Shown: positions 27,771 to 40,262, numbered from the stretch's first letter. The stretch is 64,000 bases of DNA from Hydractinia symbiolongicarpus (GCF_029227915.1 NC_079875.1:25676001-25740000); one strand, 5' to 3'. Translations and numbers: made by a program. Notes: a model not told the origin generated them from the sequence alone.

Positions 27771-29035
27771 AACATGTACTTTAGAACTCATGAAGAAAAG
27801 TCTCAAACAAAGATAAAATAATCTAAGTTACAATATAATTTATGTATTTCATTTAGCAAACATAAAAATAAAAACTGTACATTAACATATATAATTCTTA
27901 ATAAGTCTTCCAATAAGAACCATATAATGTGCATAGTTCTGTTGGCAACAAAAAATATCCCAAACAATTGAAACCATACAAGGAGTAATCCATAAACAAT
28001 TTAACAGGCTGTTGATGCCACATGGAAACTAAAAAAATATGATAGTGGATTTTTAATATTGACATTACCTAAACAGGATAAATTTTGAAATAAATTTTTT
28101 GCCTTATATTTTCTGTTAATGTATTTCATAGACATTTCATAATGACTGGAATGTTAAGCTTGTGCAGGTAAAAAGACTTGCATATAAATTGTATAGGTGC
28201 AAATATAAAATTAAGTTATTTTAAGCGCAATATATTTAATCAATTATTCGCGAATGTAAATTCTCATTATTTCGCCATTTTTTTCTTCGCGAAACTTTTC
28301 CCCCGTGAAACTTTCTCACTGTAAAGAGTATATACACATTTTTTTATAAGAAATAGTTTTCCAGTCAAATACACATCTTAATATTTAGGCTTAATTCAAA
28401 AAAGGGTTTTCTTATATAAAAAGGTGCATGCATATTACTTTTTTTGTAAAATTCACTGTTCAATCCTAACATATTTTTACACAAAAATCTCCGACAATAA
28501 GTATTTTTAATGTGTACATTTGAAATTTTAGGTTCTTGTTCAAGGGGTTTTGGCAAAAAACAAATTAATTTTTTAATGATGCTCTAAGGAATATTTTCCG
28601 TGAAAATCATTAGCTATTAATAAAATGCAATAATTTTTTGAAACAAAAGCCCACAGGGGTCAAGAGGTTCCACAAAATCATTGTTTCCACAATACATCTC
28701 TTCACAGTTTAAGCCGTTTACTATGCCCTGCCAAAGTGGACAAAAGTCAAAATAAAGTCAGAATCCATATATAAAATTAAATCCTTATAAATAAAGTCAA
28801 AATCTATATGTAAAGTCGAATTCTTATATATAAAGTCAAAATTATGAGTTAAATTCTAATATATAAAGTCAAAATTATATATATACATTCCCATACATAT
28901 ACGTTATATATATATACATTACCGAAATTATATATTTTATCGCAAAACACATGTATATAAGTTCAAAAAAAGTTTTATATATAAAGTGTCACTCACGAAA
29001 ATAAAATTATATAACCATGGACAGCCCTTCAAAGA
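27771..29035. other. AT-rich DNA with simple repeats, no gene
   Basis: No gene seen. From about 28,750 to 28,990 the DNA is a degenerate short-period repeat based on ATATAAAGTCAAAAT with TATATA runs, ending just before the palindrome arm. A CGCGAAACTTTT-type motif near 28,290 resembles motifs near 41,960 and 42,210 and may be a dispersed repeat. Confidence 0.5.
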
Positions 29036-29075
29036 TTAAACCTCAAAGAAAAAACGTGCTTAGAAGAAAAAGAAG

Positions 29076-32000
29076 ATGGCGGAGGAGGTACGACGCGTGG
29101 AACTTGATCCACTTGTGGAGCAAATTTTAGCACACCCTTCATTCAGGGAAAGTGTTTCAAGACTTTCAGCCTCTCCTATGCCACAACGAAGAACAAAAAT
29201 ATCGTATAATACGCCTCAAGAGGAACTGTCCAGTCTGTACAGGAGAAGAGCTGCAAGCAGCGACAGGGAAACATACCATCATCATCATCATGCTGTTGAG
29301 GAGAACACCACCACTACCTCTGTCACAACGACACCAAGGGCTGTTGGAGAAGTCATGGGTAGTCTCAGCACTCATAATCTGGGGAATGTAAATTCACCAT
29401 CAGGATTTCGAAGGGGGCATACATTTTACCCTAAGTCAACAAAGAAGAACACTAAAAAATATCAGAAAAAGTCATCAGCAGCTGGTAGTGGTGGTAGGAG
29501 TCGCAATAGTGCAAAATTTATCACAAAAGAAGTGGTATTACTACGCGATAGTAACGAAACGAAAATTATTCGAGGTGAGAGAAAAGCATTACTTATGGAG
29601 CAAGGTTTTATTCGTAGTGAATTGGAGCTTGATAAAAGTTAGGATGAACGTGAAGTTCATGAATTTTTGAAATCCTCATTCAAGACTAAACTTGACCTGT
29701 TAGACGATCCAAAGTAAGTATAGAGCTTTGCATATTGTTGTAAAAATGTCCTGTGGAGTTGTAATAAACCTTCTTGCTCTCTTTCTCTTGCTCTTCTGAC
29801 AGTTTGACACTTTGGAGCATCAGGTACACACACCAGTTATATATTTGTCTTTTTTTGGAAGAAACATGCTAAAGACCAGGCAGGCAGGGTGCTATTGAAT
29901 GTGCTATTTTTTATTTTAGTGTCACAATAATATTGGCAGTGGGTAATTCTCTGCAATTACCATGCCTCAATCAGGGGCAAATGCTTGATGGAGCCAGAAT
30001 TTCCAGATTATTTTCTCAAAAGATCATATGGCTAAGTCCCAGTTGTGAAATACCATTTGAAAGTGTAAGGAAACAACCCTTGATAACAGATATGCTGGAA
30101 CAACAACAGGTATATCAGCTGCTTCTATAAAGGTATTTTAGGGGAGAAGAAGGTTGTAATGGCGGCCAAGCCAGGAAGGAATTTAAAATTTCAAAATGGT
30201 TTAATCAACTTTTACAGGAAAATATTTGCTTAATGTTAATCAAGTTTTTCTTTTTAATCAGATGAATTCAACTTGTAAAAATACTTTGGGATCCCTTTAA
30301 TGATTATAACTAGAAATGGCTGCCAGTTTGAAGCTAAAGCGATCTTTGTCAATCTCTCAGAAAGAGTGACTCTTTTGTCATCAGAGCTGTACAAATCATT
30401 TCCTTTTTTTTAGCAAGGAATATCAGATGTTGAATCGTTGTCTGATCTTGAGCCTGGAGATGATATTTTCATGAACAGTTGGTATGTATGTACACTTAGG
30501 TTTATTTGGAACCTAAGAGTACAATACATCTTTTATTAACATTTTTTTACGGAAATAAATGCCCAGATTGCAGCAGGCATATTACATGATTTCTTTCATT
30601 TTCAGCTTTGGTAATAGCTTGAATGCCTCTTCTGGTACTAGTGATACTCATACTGACAATCAAGTTCCTTCTTCGTCCACTTCCACTGTGACCAACCGTG
30701 TACATGAGCTCCAGAATCTGGTCGAAGATCTGCTCGACCAGCAAGCAGCAGAATTGAAAGTTCCAACATCATGACAAGAAGCATTGGAAACTTTAAAAAA
30801 AAGTTTGACGTCTGAATTTAAAACATTTAAAGTTGAGCCTGAGGACATTTTGGGTGATACCTTTGCATATTATAAGGATTCTGAATTTGATGCATCAGTA
30901 CAACTGAGAATCCGCTACAAATTGCAACCAGCAGTAGATACTGGTGGTGTATCTAGGCAGTTTTTCACTGACGTTTTCAATCAACTTTTAATTGGTGGAA
31001 GTGGTATACCAGCATTATTTGAAGGTCCGACTGGTCGAAAAATGCCAATTCAGAAGGCTGCAATAACCATTTCTGGTATCATGAACTTGGTTGGAAAGAT
31101 AATATCCCATTCTATTGTTTTAACTGGGATCGCTCCAGCATTTTTCTCACCTACTGTGTACAAATACATATGTAGTGGAGATTTAAACTCAACCATACCA
31201 TTTATCAGTGGAGGATGCGACTACCCGAACAAGGCATTATATAGATTTAGTAAGACTGTTTGTTTGTACTTCTATTGTTTTTACATATACAAAAAATGAA
31301 CGTGTTTATGAATATCAGAATCTTACTTACTGAATTTGAATCTACTGTATTGTTTTCAGAATTTTGTCAGTGATATGAGCAGTTTGGTGTTTCCGAAATG
31401 CATGATGATATATTCTTTCTTTCAAGCTGAACCAAATCAATGATGGGAATTTCAGTGATATTACATCCGATGATGGCTTTATGGAATTATTAAATGAAAC
31501 TGGAACAACCGAAATACTTGATGTATGTATCTGTATCTCCTGATAAAATAATAAATTTGAGTTTTCCAATCTCATCACAATAATTAATAAAAATACTTGC
31601 CAAATTTAGAGAATAGTTGGTCTGAAAATGTGAAATTGCCATCTTAAGAAATTTTTGCGGTTTGGCCCTAATCCTCAAAAATTTCTTCCGCACATATTTC
31701 TTCCGCAAACAATTATTTCCTTCTTAAGGTAAATGTTTTTTCCATAGATTAAAACAAAGGAAAGCATCATACAGAATATTCTATTCCATGATGTAATTGG
31801 GAAAAGAACGCTCGTTCTAGACCAAATTCGATCTGGTTTGAAAACTTTGAATGTTCTAGAGATGGTTTCAAAGTGTGAAGATTTGTTTTGTCATTTGTTT
31901 GTTGGAACGGAGATTACAACGCCTACAGAAATATTAAACTACCTCCGTTTCTAAAATGAAAATTCGGAAGTAGCTGTGTAGATGCAACTCCGAATACGTT

Positions 32001-32190
32001 GAAAGATTTCTTAGCTTTTTCCACAGGATCGAAAATGAAATTGTCAAGAGCACTGACGGTATCGGAGCAGCCCTCTGATGGAGTATTCGCGCATACGTGC
32101 ATGTACAAACTTGTGTTACCTTCGAGTTTTGAATCTTATGAGAGTTTCTGTGATGTTATCAATGCTTCATTTATGTATACCTTACTGTGA
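29076..32190 (+). pseudogene. HECT-domain E3 ubiquitin ligase pseudogene, left copy
   Basis: A spliced gene of the transposon-associated HECT family. Proposed exons are 29,076-29,713, a 21-base microexon 29,803-29,823, 29,920-30,109, 30,414-30,481 and 30,606-31,249, with GT-AG borders and consistent phases. The N-terminal part is low complexity (His run) and unrecognised; exon 5 carries the HECT N-lobe (DTGGVSRQFFTDVFNQLL, then FEGPTGRKMP and ISGIMNLVGKIISHSIVLTG). C-lobe pieces lie at about 31,749-31,951 and 32,000-32,187; the latter keeps the catalytic-Cys context HTCMYKLVLPS. The gene is dead: TAG at 29,640, TGA at 30,772, a frame mismatch after 31,249, and a stop plus frameshift near 31,950-31,980. 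All seem shared with the right arm. Confidence 0.85.
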
Positions 32191-32490
32191 TATATTATAT
32201 TTCTATTATGTTCACAAAGATTTTTTTCATTAAAAAAAAAAAAAAAACAACGAAATGTGCGTTTATCCCTGTGAAGTGAAAGCGTTTTAATTGAAGGACT
32301 GGGAAAAGTAGATAAAGTCGAAACTCTAAAGCTTTTATTTCCGTACTTTCATCATTGTTTCCATTTTTTACACAAAAAGTTATCACTACACAATGTCGTT
32401 CTCAGGCCTCCAGAGATATTAGTGTTCCAATAACAAAACCTTCAAAAGCCCTGGGAACGAGGTTGTTTACTGATCTTTATGTACAAAACT
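32191..32490. other. Gap between convergent HECT and integrase pseudogenes
   Basis: About 300 AT-rich bases, including an A run at about 32,235-32,248 that is two bases shorter in the right arm. No gene or element end is recognised. Confidence 0.5.
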
Positions 32491-34154
32491 TCAGTTGCCC
32501 TCGCCTATGCCTATGCAGCAACTATCATTGGCATGTCCTTGTGCATATTGGACAGTTTGTAGATAGTTGTCGATACCTTCATTTGCGTCATCGTGTAATG
32601 AATTGACCAGAGTTCCTAAAATCACTGAATGATGATGACATAAAAGAGACAGTGTCTCTGGAATTTCCACATCGTTGTCGGAATTTATCTCTGGCAGAGG
32701 GGCAGTCTCGTCTATGCCATAGTCATGCCAACTTTGCACTTGGGCGGCTTCTAGAGACAATGGATCATTTTCGATCACTCTTGTCATACCTTCGTGCCAT
32801 AATTGACGAGGCGATTTATTGTGTGCACTTGACATTGGGTGGAAAGCCCAATCCCTGACCAACTCATTCAAAGCTTCGTTTATACGGTCTGTATATACGT
32901 AGTGTAACGAAAAAAGATGTACTTCTTTCAAAGGATCAAGAAATCCTTGTCTTTCCAGAAAGTAAAAAATATTTTGAAAGTGGCGAACGACATTGCTTTT
33001 AACCTCACCCCATAGTCGCTCAATCCTTTGATTGTGAACAGACAATCCACATATCATACTTCCACGATTTAGTCCCCTCTCTGGACAGCTTAACATGAAA
33101 CGTGCAATTTCAACATTCTCTGTGCCAAAATCAGCACGTATGCGTGATGGTAATCCATGTTTTCGAATAGCTTCCTCGAACAATTTAAACACAGTGTCTG
33201 CTCGGTTGTTAGTGCTACATTTAAGGGATGTTATCATTCTGCTATAACCGTCCATTCCACCGTGAATTACGAAGCGCCATCGTATAAGCTTATGATGTCC
33301 GTCAACATGCCTAAAAGTAAAATTTATTCATTCATTCAGTAGTCGGTCAAGTAACAAGGGAGATATATAATTGACTTAAATGTGCTCACCACAGCGAATT
33401 AGGAGCTTTCACATGATATGCTCTTCGTACAATGCTGATGGTTCTACGTAATGCTCGACTCACCGGATCAACTGCAACAATAGCTTCTCTAATTCGTGCG
33501 CGTTGTACGTTGATGTTCCTAGATCTACAAGCTCCTATCACATGATTCTCCTGCATTCAGTAAAGTATTGAGTACTTCTTGAACAATACTTTCGAGATTG
33601 TCCTGGCTAATTTTGGTGTAAAACTGGCGTTCTCCACACCTTTCCGAAATGCTCATTCCAAATTCAACTCTTCTTCTGGATATAGTTTTACTAGAGACAC
33701 CTATGATTTCAGCCACTTTGCTCCATGAACAATGGATTGAAAACAGACGTTCCAACTCATTTTTCCCCACAATTTTTCGTGGTCTCCCATTAGGGCAGCT
33801 ACTTCTAGCAACTGCTGGTGTCGGATCATGATTACTTACTTGTAGGTCGAATTGGTTTTTAAGGGTTTGAATCTCGAAAACAATTTGATCTAAATTGATA
33901 ACAATGTCATTGATTGTACCTCTTACATTTCCTTCCTCGAAACGATTTCTTATCACCTGCAGTGTTGTAAGATATTCATCTGTCCGTCGGTACCAATACT
34001 CACATGCGTTGAGATCACTTGAAAACAGCTGTCGTCTTGCAAGACGAAATTGGGAAGGTAGATCTCGTAAGAACTCTTCGATCGTAATTTGATCCGCCAT
34101 CTTACATAGCACATGTTTATGACCCTGCACACAGTGACCTGCGTTGGTTTCCAT
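32491..34154 (-). pseudogene. DDE integrase-core (rva_4-type) transposase gene, left copy
   Basis: A minus-strand two-exon gene. Exon 1 (34,154 to about 33,390) encodes a helical N-terminus and a helix-turn-helix (LERLFSIHCSWSKVAEIIGV, then SSKTISRRRVEFG). A 79-bp GT-AG intron (33,389-33,311) joins to exon 2, which holds the catalytic core: first Asp in HVDGHHKLIRWRF just after the junction, second in RIRADFGTENV, and Glu in QRIERLWGEV. This is the integrase core found in many fish and coral uncharacterised integrase-like proteins. A single-base frameshift near 33,547 separates the HTH part from the core and is present in both arms, so the gene was inactive before duplication. It converges on the HECT gene and diverges from the Helitron with 80 bp between. 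Confidence 0.82.
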
Positions 34155-34234
34155 TCCCCCTCCCTTTTTATCTGTTAAAAGTTATCGTTAGTTTGACTTT
34201 AATGTTTTGACTTTACACGGGAAAATATAAGACA

Positions 34235-37200
34235 TTGCATATAAAAATTAGCCTTGTATATATCTCTTTAATAATAGCCGTATTCCGTCTGTCTGTGTTT
34301 CCGCGAAAGCGGTGTCCAGTAACGGAAACACGAAATTTTGTTGTGAATGTTGATCATAATTATGCAATTCCCCGCCTACATAATGATTTGGATGTTGTTG
34401 ACGCGCGCAGAAGTCTTGATGTTGAACGTCACAGGGAACAAAGGGCCAATGAAACTTTAAAACAGGCCCAACAGCGTAGAGCGGCAAATGCTCTACGCCA
34501 AAATGCAAGACGAGCAGCAGAAAATGTAGAAGACGCAAACGCTCGCCAACATGTAGATGTACAACGTTATCGTGTGAATAGAGAAAATGAATTACCCCAA
34601 CAAGCTGCAGTAAGACGTAGAGCAGATGTTTTGCGTTATCGAGTGGCTAGGGCTCTGAATAGAGAAAATGAATTACCCCAACAAGCTGCAGTAAGACGTA
34701 GAGCAGATGTTTTGCGTTATCGAGTAGCTAGGGCTTTGAATAGAGAAAATGAATTACCCCAACAAGCTGCAGTAAGGCGTAGAGCGGATGTTTTGCGTCA
34801 TCGAGTTAGGGCTCCGCGTTTACTAAATTTAGCTAGGATTAACAATGTTTTACCTCCCACACATTCTGCAGGTGAGTTTACTATTGTGTGTGAGCATTGT
34901 CGAGCTATTAAATTTAATAATGAAAATCATTTTAAGTGTTGTCACAATGGCAAAGTGGCCCTGCCTGCTATATTACAATTTCCTGCTGAAATACGTGAAT
35001 TGTTAAGCAACGACTCTGCCCAAGCTAAACAGTTTCGTAAGTATATCAGAGTATACAATAATGCATTTAGTTTTGCTTCTTTGTCAGCAAACATTCGACC
35101 ACCACCAGGTCATGGACCCCCCTGTTTTAGAATATGTGGTCAATTATTTCACAGGTATGGTGCTTTATTAACTGCTCAGAATGAAGTACCTAATTTTAGC
35201 CAATTGTATATTGTAGAGGCTGCAGCTGCCTTAAACATGCGTATTGAGAATCCGACACATGCTCATTGTAATCGTGAAGCAATGCAGATAATTCAAGATG
35301 TTCTTAACAGGGATTCTCCATATGCTGCAGCTTATAGAAATATGGCTGAAGTGGAACGTGAAGAAACAGCCAGAGCAGCAGCAGAAAACAGACAGCCTTC
35401 CGTTGTAAGTATGGTAATGCGCGAGGGTAATGATCGCAGAAGGTATAATGCACCCTTGCATCAGGAAGTTGATGCCATCTTTGTTGGTAATGATGGAGCA
35501 CCTCTTGCTGCAAGATATATTGTTGTTTATCCACGTAATCAACCTTTGCGGCAAATTCCTCATATATCATGCAATATTGATCCTATGATGTATCCTATTT
35601 TATTTCCACGTGGTGACCCTGGTTGGGACCAAAACATGGCCCCCGTCAGGGAGCATGCAACTGGAGTAAGAAATAGGCTAACCCAGTTGGAATATTATAT
35701 TTACCGCATTGCTATTAGGCGAGAATTTTCTGCCCGTCATCTAGCAGGCAAATTGTTTCAGCAATTTTTAGTAGATACATATGTTAAAGTTGAAGGCCAA
35801 CGGCTTACATTTATTAGACGAAATCAAAATCATCTTCGAGCAGAGTCCTACCAAGGACTTCTGGATTACCTCCAAAATGCTGCAGATCAACGTAACTTAC
35901 AGACCGGTAATGTTGTTGTCTTGCCTTCTACCTTTTCCGGCTCACCCCGCAACATGCATCAGTTGTATCTTGATGCAATGGCATTGGTTTCAAAAAAAGG
36001 TAAGCCAGATTTGTTCTTGACTTTTACATGCAATCCAAAATGGCCAGAAGTTGTTACTAATTTGTTACCTGGTCAATCTGCTTCTGATAGACCAGATTTG
36101 GTTGCAAGGGTCTTTAAATTAAAATTATTTGCTTTGAAAAAAGATTTAAAAGACAGTGTATTAGGTGTTCTGTGTGCACATGTAGATGTTATTGAATTTC
36201 AGAAGAGAGGTTTACCGCATGTTCATATGCTTTTACATCTACACAATGAGTTTAAATTACGAAATGCTGATGATATTGACTCATTAATTTGTGCACGGAT
36301 TCCAGATCAAAACCAAGATGCCGAACTGTATGATATAATAAAGTCATGTATCATCCATGGGCCATGTGGCCACCTTAATAATACATCTCCGTGCATGAAA
36401 GAGGGTGAGTGTACTAAGCATTTTCCTAAGCAGTCTAATGAGGGAACTGTTATAAATGTTGACGATTATCCCATGTACCATCGTCCTGATAATGGAAGAA
36501 CGGTAAGAATACGAAACTTTGATGTTGATAATAGGTGGGTTGTGCCTTATATCCCTTTCCAATTTTAAAAATATATGGCACATATAAACTTGGAACCGTG
36601 TGTGTCAATTAAAAGTGTTAAGTATTTGTATAAATATGTTTACAAAGGTTGTGATACTGCACACATAGAAATCATTCAGAGCATCGATCATGATAAAGTA
36701 ACAACATTCTTAGATCCTAGATATGTGTCTGCACCTGAAACAACTTGGCGTCTCTTTGAATTTCCTACGCATACTCAGAGTCATTCCATCATAAGACTTC
36801 CTGTTCACCTTCCAAATCACCAACAAGTGCTTTTTTAGGAAAGGCAACAAGGCTGTTGCTGCTGACAGGGTAGAAAATTCTAGGAGTATGTTAACAGCCT
36901 GGTTTGAATGAAATCAGCAGGAGCAGTATGCGCAACGATTTTTGTACACTACAATACCTGATCACTTTGTTTTTCGAAATACACAACAACAAAAAAACGG
37001 TGGGTTGTTAGGCAACGCGGTGCTGAAAAGATTGTATAGTGCCAGTATCCGCGAAGGCGAAAGGTATCTTTTGCGCTTCCTATTATTGCATGTACCTGGA
37101 TCTACATCTTTTGACGGCTTAAGACATTTCGAAGAAAATGTTTATGTTTCCTTGAGGGATGCATGCTTAGTACAAGGATTGTTAACTGATGAAAATCTTT

Positions 37201-38510
37201 GGATTCGCCCGTCACCACCCTAAAGCACAGGCAGAACAAATGGTGCTAGGTAAAATTAAAGGGGTTATTCAGAATTTGGTAAGCGTCTTACTGATTTTGG
37301 TCTTCCTGCTTTACAGGAAGCTTTGCCTGATGACTTGCCAAATGTTGAAGAAATAAGGCAGAAGACTCTAAATATCAAGCCTTTGTTAAATGCTGAGCAA
37401 CTTCATGTAGCTGATTCTATTATAAATGCCAATACTTTCTTCCTAGATGGGCCAGGTGGCACAGGTAAAACCTTTACATATATTACATTATTAAGAAAGT
37501 TATTGCGAAAAGTCTGTGTGCTGGTACTTGTGCCTGGACAAGTATTGCTGCTACATTATTGCAGAATGGTAAGACTGTCCACTCTTTTTTCAAGTTACCA
37601 GTCCGTGTTTCGGACGGCTGTACATGTAATATCAAACCCAATAGTGACCATGCAGCATATTAAAGAAAACAGTACATCATTATATTTAATGAAGCAAGCA
37701 TACCTAAATATGCTTTGGAAGCTATTGGCAAATTATTTAGGGATATATGTAACAGTAAAATTCCCTTTGCAGATAAAGTTATTCTTTTGGGAGGAGATTT
37801 TCGTCAGGTACTCCCTGTCGTCAGAAGAGCTGGACCTGCACAGATTGTAGAAGTTTGTTTAAAAAGCTCGGAACTCTGGCCCTTGACTCAAATTTTCCAC
37901 TTCCACACGAACATGAGAGCTTGAGAAGGAGAGCAAGTCTTTGCTGAATTTCTTTTAAACCTTGGTAGTGGTCGGGTGCCACAAAAACCAGATGATCCAA
38001 ATCAAGGTTGTATTGAAATTCCCTGTGAATGTGTTCTGCAACCTAATGAAAATATTGTTACCTCTATCTTAAGTAAATTTTATGATGTGGAATTTTCAGT
38101 GTTTCATTTTAACTCCAGCCAACGAAGAAGCGTCGGAAATGAATGAACAGATCTTAAATCAGATTCCTGGCGATACCCGTACATATTTCAGTATCGACTC
38201 TGTTGTTTCGGACGATCAAGAAGAAATTGATTTATATCCAATTGAGTTTATTAATTCCTTAACTACAAGTGGTAAGTAAATGCAAAAGTTGGATGTGTTG
38301 TAATGTTGTTGAGGAATCTGTCCCTTAAAGACAATCTTTGTAATGGTACAAGATTAATGGTTCGTAATCGATTGTGAAATTCTTACTGGTATTCGTAGAG
38401 GTGATCGTGTGTTAATTCCGAGAGTATCCCTAATGTAAGTAATGATATAAATCTACCCTTTCAAATTAAATGCACCCATTTTCCTTTAAATAAGAGTCAA
38501 GGCCAACAGG
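34235..38510 (+). pseudogene. Helitron Rep/helicase, decayed, left copy
   Basis: The first frame (34,235-36,568, 777 residues) has an Arg-rich start with three exact-length 27-residue repeats (81-bp units from 34,577, 34,658 and 34,739), then the Helitron-like N domain and the HUH motif RGLPHVHMLLHL (His codons at 36,218-36,226). A TAA at 36,566 interrupts the frame just before the Y2 region KYLYKYVYKG (about 36,620). Pif1-type helicase pieces follow: Walker A GPGGTGKT near 37,450, Walker B at about 37,685, GGDFRQVLPVV near 37,790, and a late part at 38,082-38,480 ending in NKSQGQ. Frameshifts split the helicase. In this arm Walker B reads FNEAS, not FDEAS. The 3' end is cut by a SINE-like element at about 38,510. 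Confidence 0.9.
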
Positions 38511-38516
38511 GATCAA

Positions 38517-38860
38517 CAGAATGAAATACGGATGTGCATTCAGAACAGAATGAAATACGGATGTGCTATGATAAATATTCACCTATATGTATACACACCA
38601 TCCGGATAAACTATCTTAATTCATCACTAACATATTGCCGCACATAATGTAGTGGGTTCGTCTGCGGCTCCCAGTTCTGGGGACCGCGGATCGAATCCCA
38701 CTCACTGCTTGGCAGTATTTTAGTGATGAACAAAGTATTTCTTCTTCAATATGACTTACACGCATTATACTCGCCCCTCATGATCAGAGGTCTGATCGGG
38801 GTGAAACATTCTCTGTTGAGAATGAAATACGGATGTGCTATGATAAATATTCACCTATGT
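38517..38860 (+). repeat. SINE-like element with a tRNA-like core inside a hairpin, left copy
   Basis: The segment GAATGAAATACGGATGTGC occurs at about 38,519, 38,546 and 38,820, the last two followed by TATGATAAATATTCACCTA. Between them lies TTCATCACTAACATATTGCC and its near-perfect inverted partner (38,621-38,640 with 38,711-38,730), which encloses about 70 bases with a Pol III B-box-like GGATCGAATCCC. The terminal part recurs at 18,145-18,222. It replaces the end of the Helitron helicase. Confidence 0.6.
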
Positions 38861-38884
38861 GTGGAATATTTGTGAAGCTTTCGT

Positions 38885-39420
38885 TTGTGCCAATATTTCG
38901 TGTTCTCTTCACATGGACAAGTCAGTTCTACCATAATTACAGTTTTGGAAGAACTGGATATTAATAACACGTCTGGGAGTAGTTGTGTTATTGCAATGTA
39001 TGGTGGAACAACTAAAACGGAATTTCAATCTGACAGTATTTTCCAACAAAATGAAGAAATTCTAAAACATGAACAACCGACTGTTGAAAAACTCCACCAA
39101 GTACTGCATAAAGACATACCATCTCCAGTTAAAGCGCAAATAAAATGGGAAGAAACTGCCGGTAAAAAAATTAGATAAGAAAAATATCTGGTCAAACGAT
39201 TTCAATTCCTACAATAGACGAGCAAGTAAAAACATAACTTTTAGGATTTTACATAAAATTCTACCGACAAATGACATGCTAAACAAATGGAAAAGGTATA
39301 GGAACAAATTTAAAAAAACTGCAAGTATTTTAAAGGAACTGAAGATATTCCACATGTTTATATAATTTGTCTATTAGCACAAAGGATTGGGAATTTTATT
39401 TATGTTAGTTTATCTAAAAT
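38885..39420 (+). pseudogene. LINE 3' remnant (RT C-terminal region), left copy
   Basis: A 97-residue frame (38,885-39,178) ends at a TAA; one base over, the reading continues with NIWSNDFNSYNRRASKNITF, RILHKILPTNDMLNKWKR and, further on, a HMF block. This is the helix-rich region and degraded zinc-knuckle zone seen at the C-terminus of many non-LTR reverse transcriptases. No RT core is nearby. Truncated and frameshifted. Confidence 0.5.
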
Positions 39421-39776
39421 CTACTCATTTTCACCCCATACTGCCATGAAAATTCTATACTAATTTTTCAAGGAAAATATATAGATATTAAAGAAATTTT
39501 TGGGATTTCGAAATATATTTTTTTTTCATACTGCAAATCATACACAGAAAAAAAAAATAGTTTGGTTAGCCGGGCCGAAGCAATTACATCAAAAATTTTA
39601 AGTTCACCGAACAGAGATCTCATTTTAGCAAAGCAAGATCTCGGCAATCCGATTGACTTGTCTCCATTGTGATCGAATTTAACGTTTGATGAGAAATCGT
39701 TTCATAATTTAATTTTGACACAATATTTTTTTTCCTGAATGAACAGTTTGATTTTCTTTGGTTAAAAAACAAATTT

Positions 39777-40262
39777 ATGTATATAAATTCCAATATAGCT
39801 AAAATATTCATTAATAATGATTATAATTTTATTATAGCCAACGATTGGAAGTTACGAGCTACATATTTTTGTTTTGGTGCAAATAATGATAAGTTTACAT
39901 TAAAGCATGCCGGCACCATCACAAAGTTGAAACTTGAGCATACAGATAAAGAAGCTACATTGAATTGCACACATTACCGTGGTAACGTTGGCTTTCAAAT
40001 GGGGATATCATTCTCATGACAAAGAGTCGATTTTGACTGCAAACGCTGACAAAAGAAAACACAATCCAAATTCAAACCCACTTTATTTTTACTATCTTCC
40101 TGGATATCAGGGAAACTCGCCATATTTCAATTTGATGATCTAAAGATTACTGAAAGATATGGCGATGAGCAAGAATCTGGTACCTTACAGATTTAGGAGA
40201 TCGTTTTGAGTCTTATTACGGAGGAAGGTCATGTGCTGACGTATATGCTGTGTTTCGATTAA
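39777..40262 (+). pseudogene. Unrecognised coding trace, left copy
   Basis: An 80-residue frame (39,777-40,019, with DWKLRATYFCFGANND and FTLKHAGTITKLKLEH) is followed in shifted frames by coding-like text up to about 40,262 (YYLPGYQGNSPYFNFDDLKI, then DRFESYYGGRSCADVYAVF). The composition suggests an extracellular beta-rich protein with several Cys, possibly a fragment of a host gene. Family not recognised; frameshifts make it non-functional. Confidence 0.3.
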
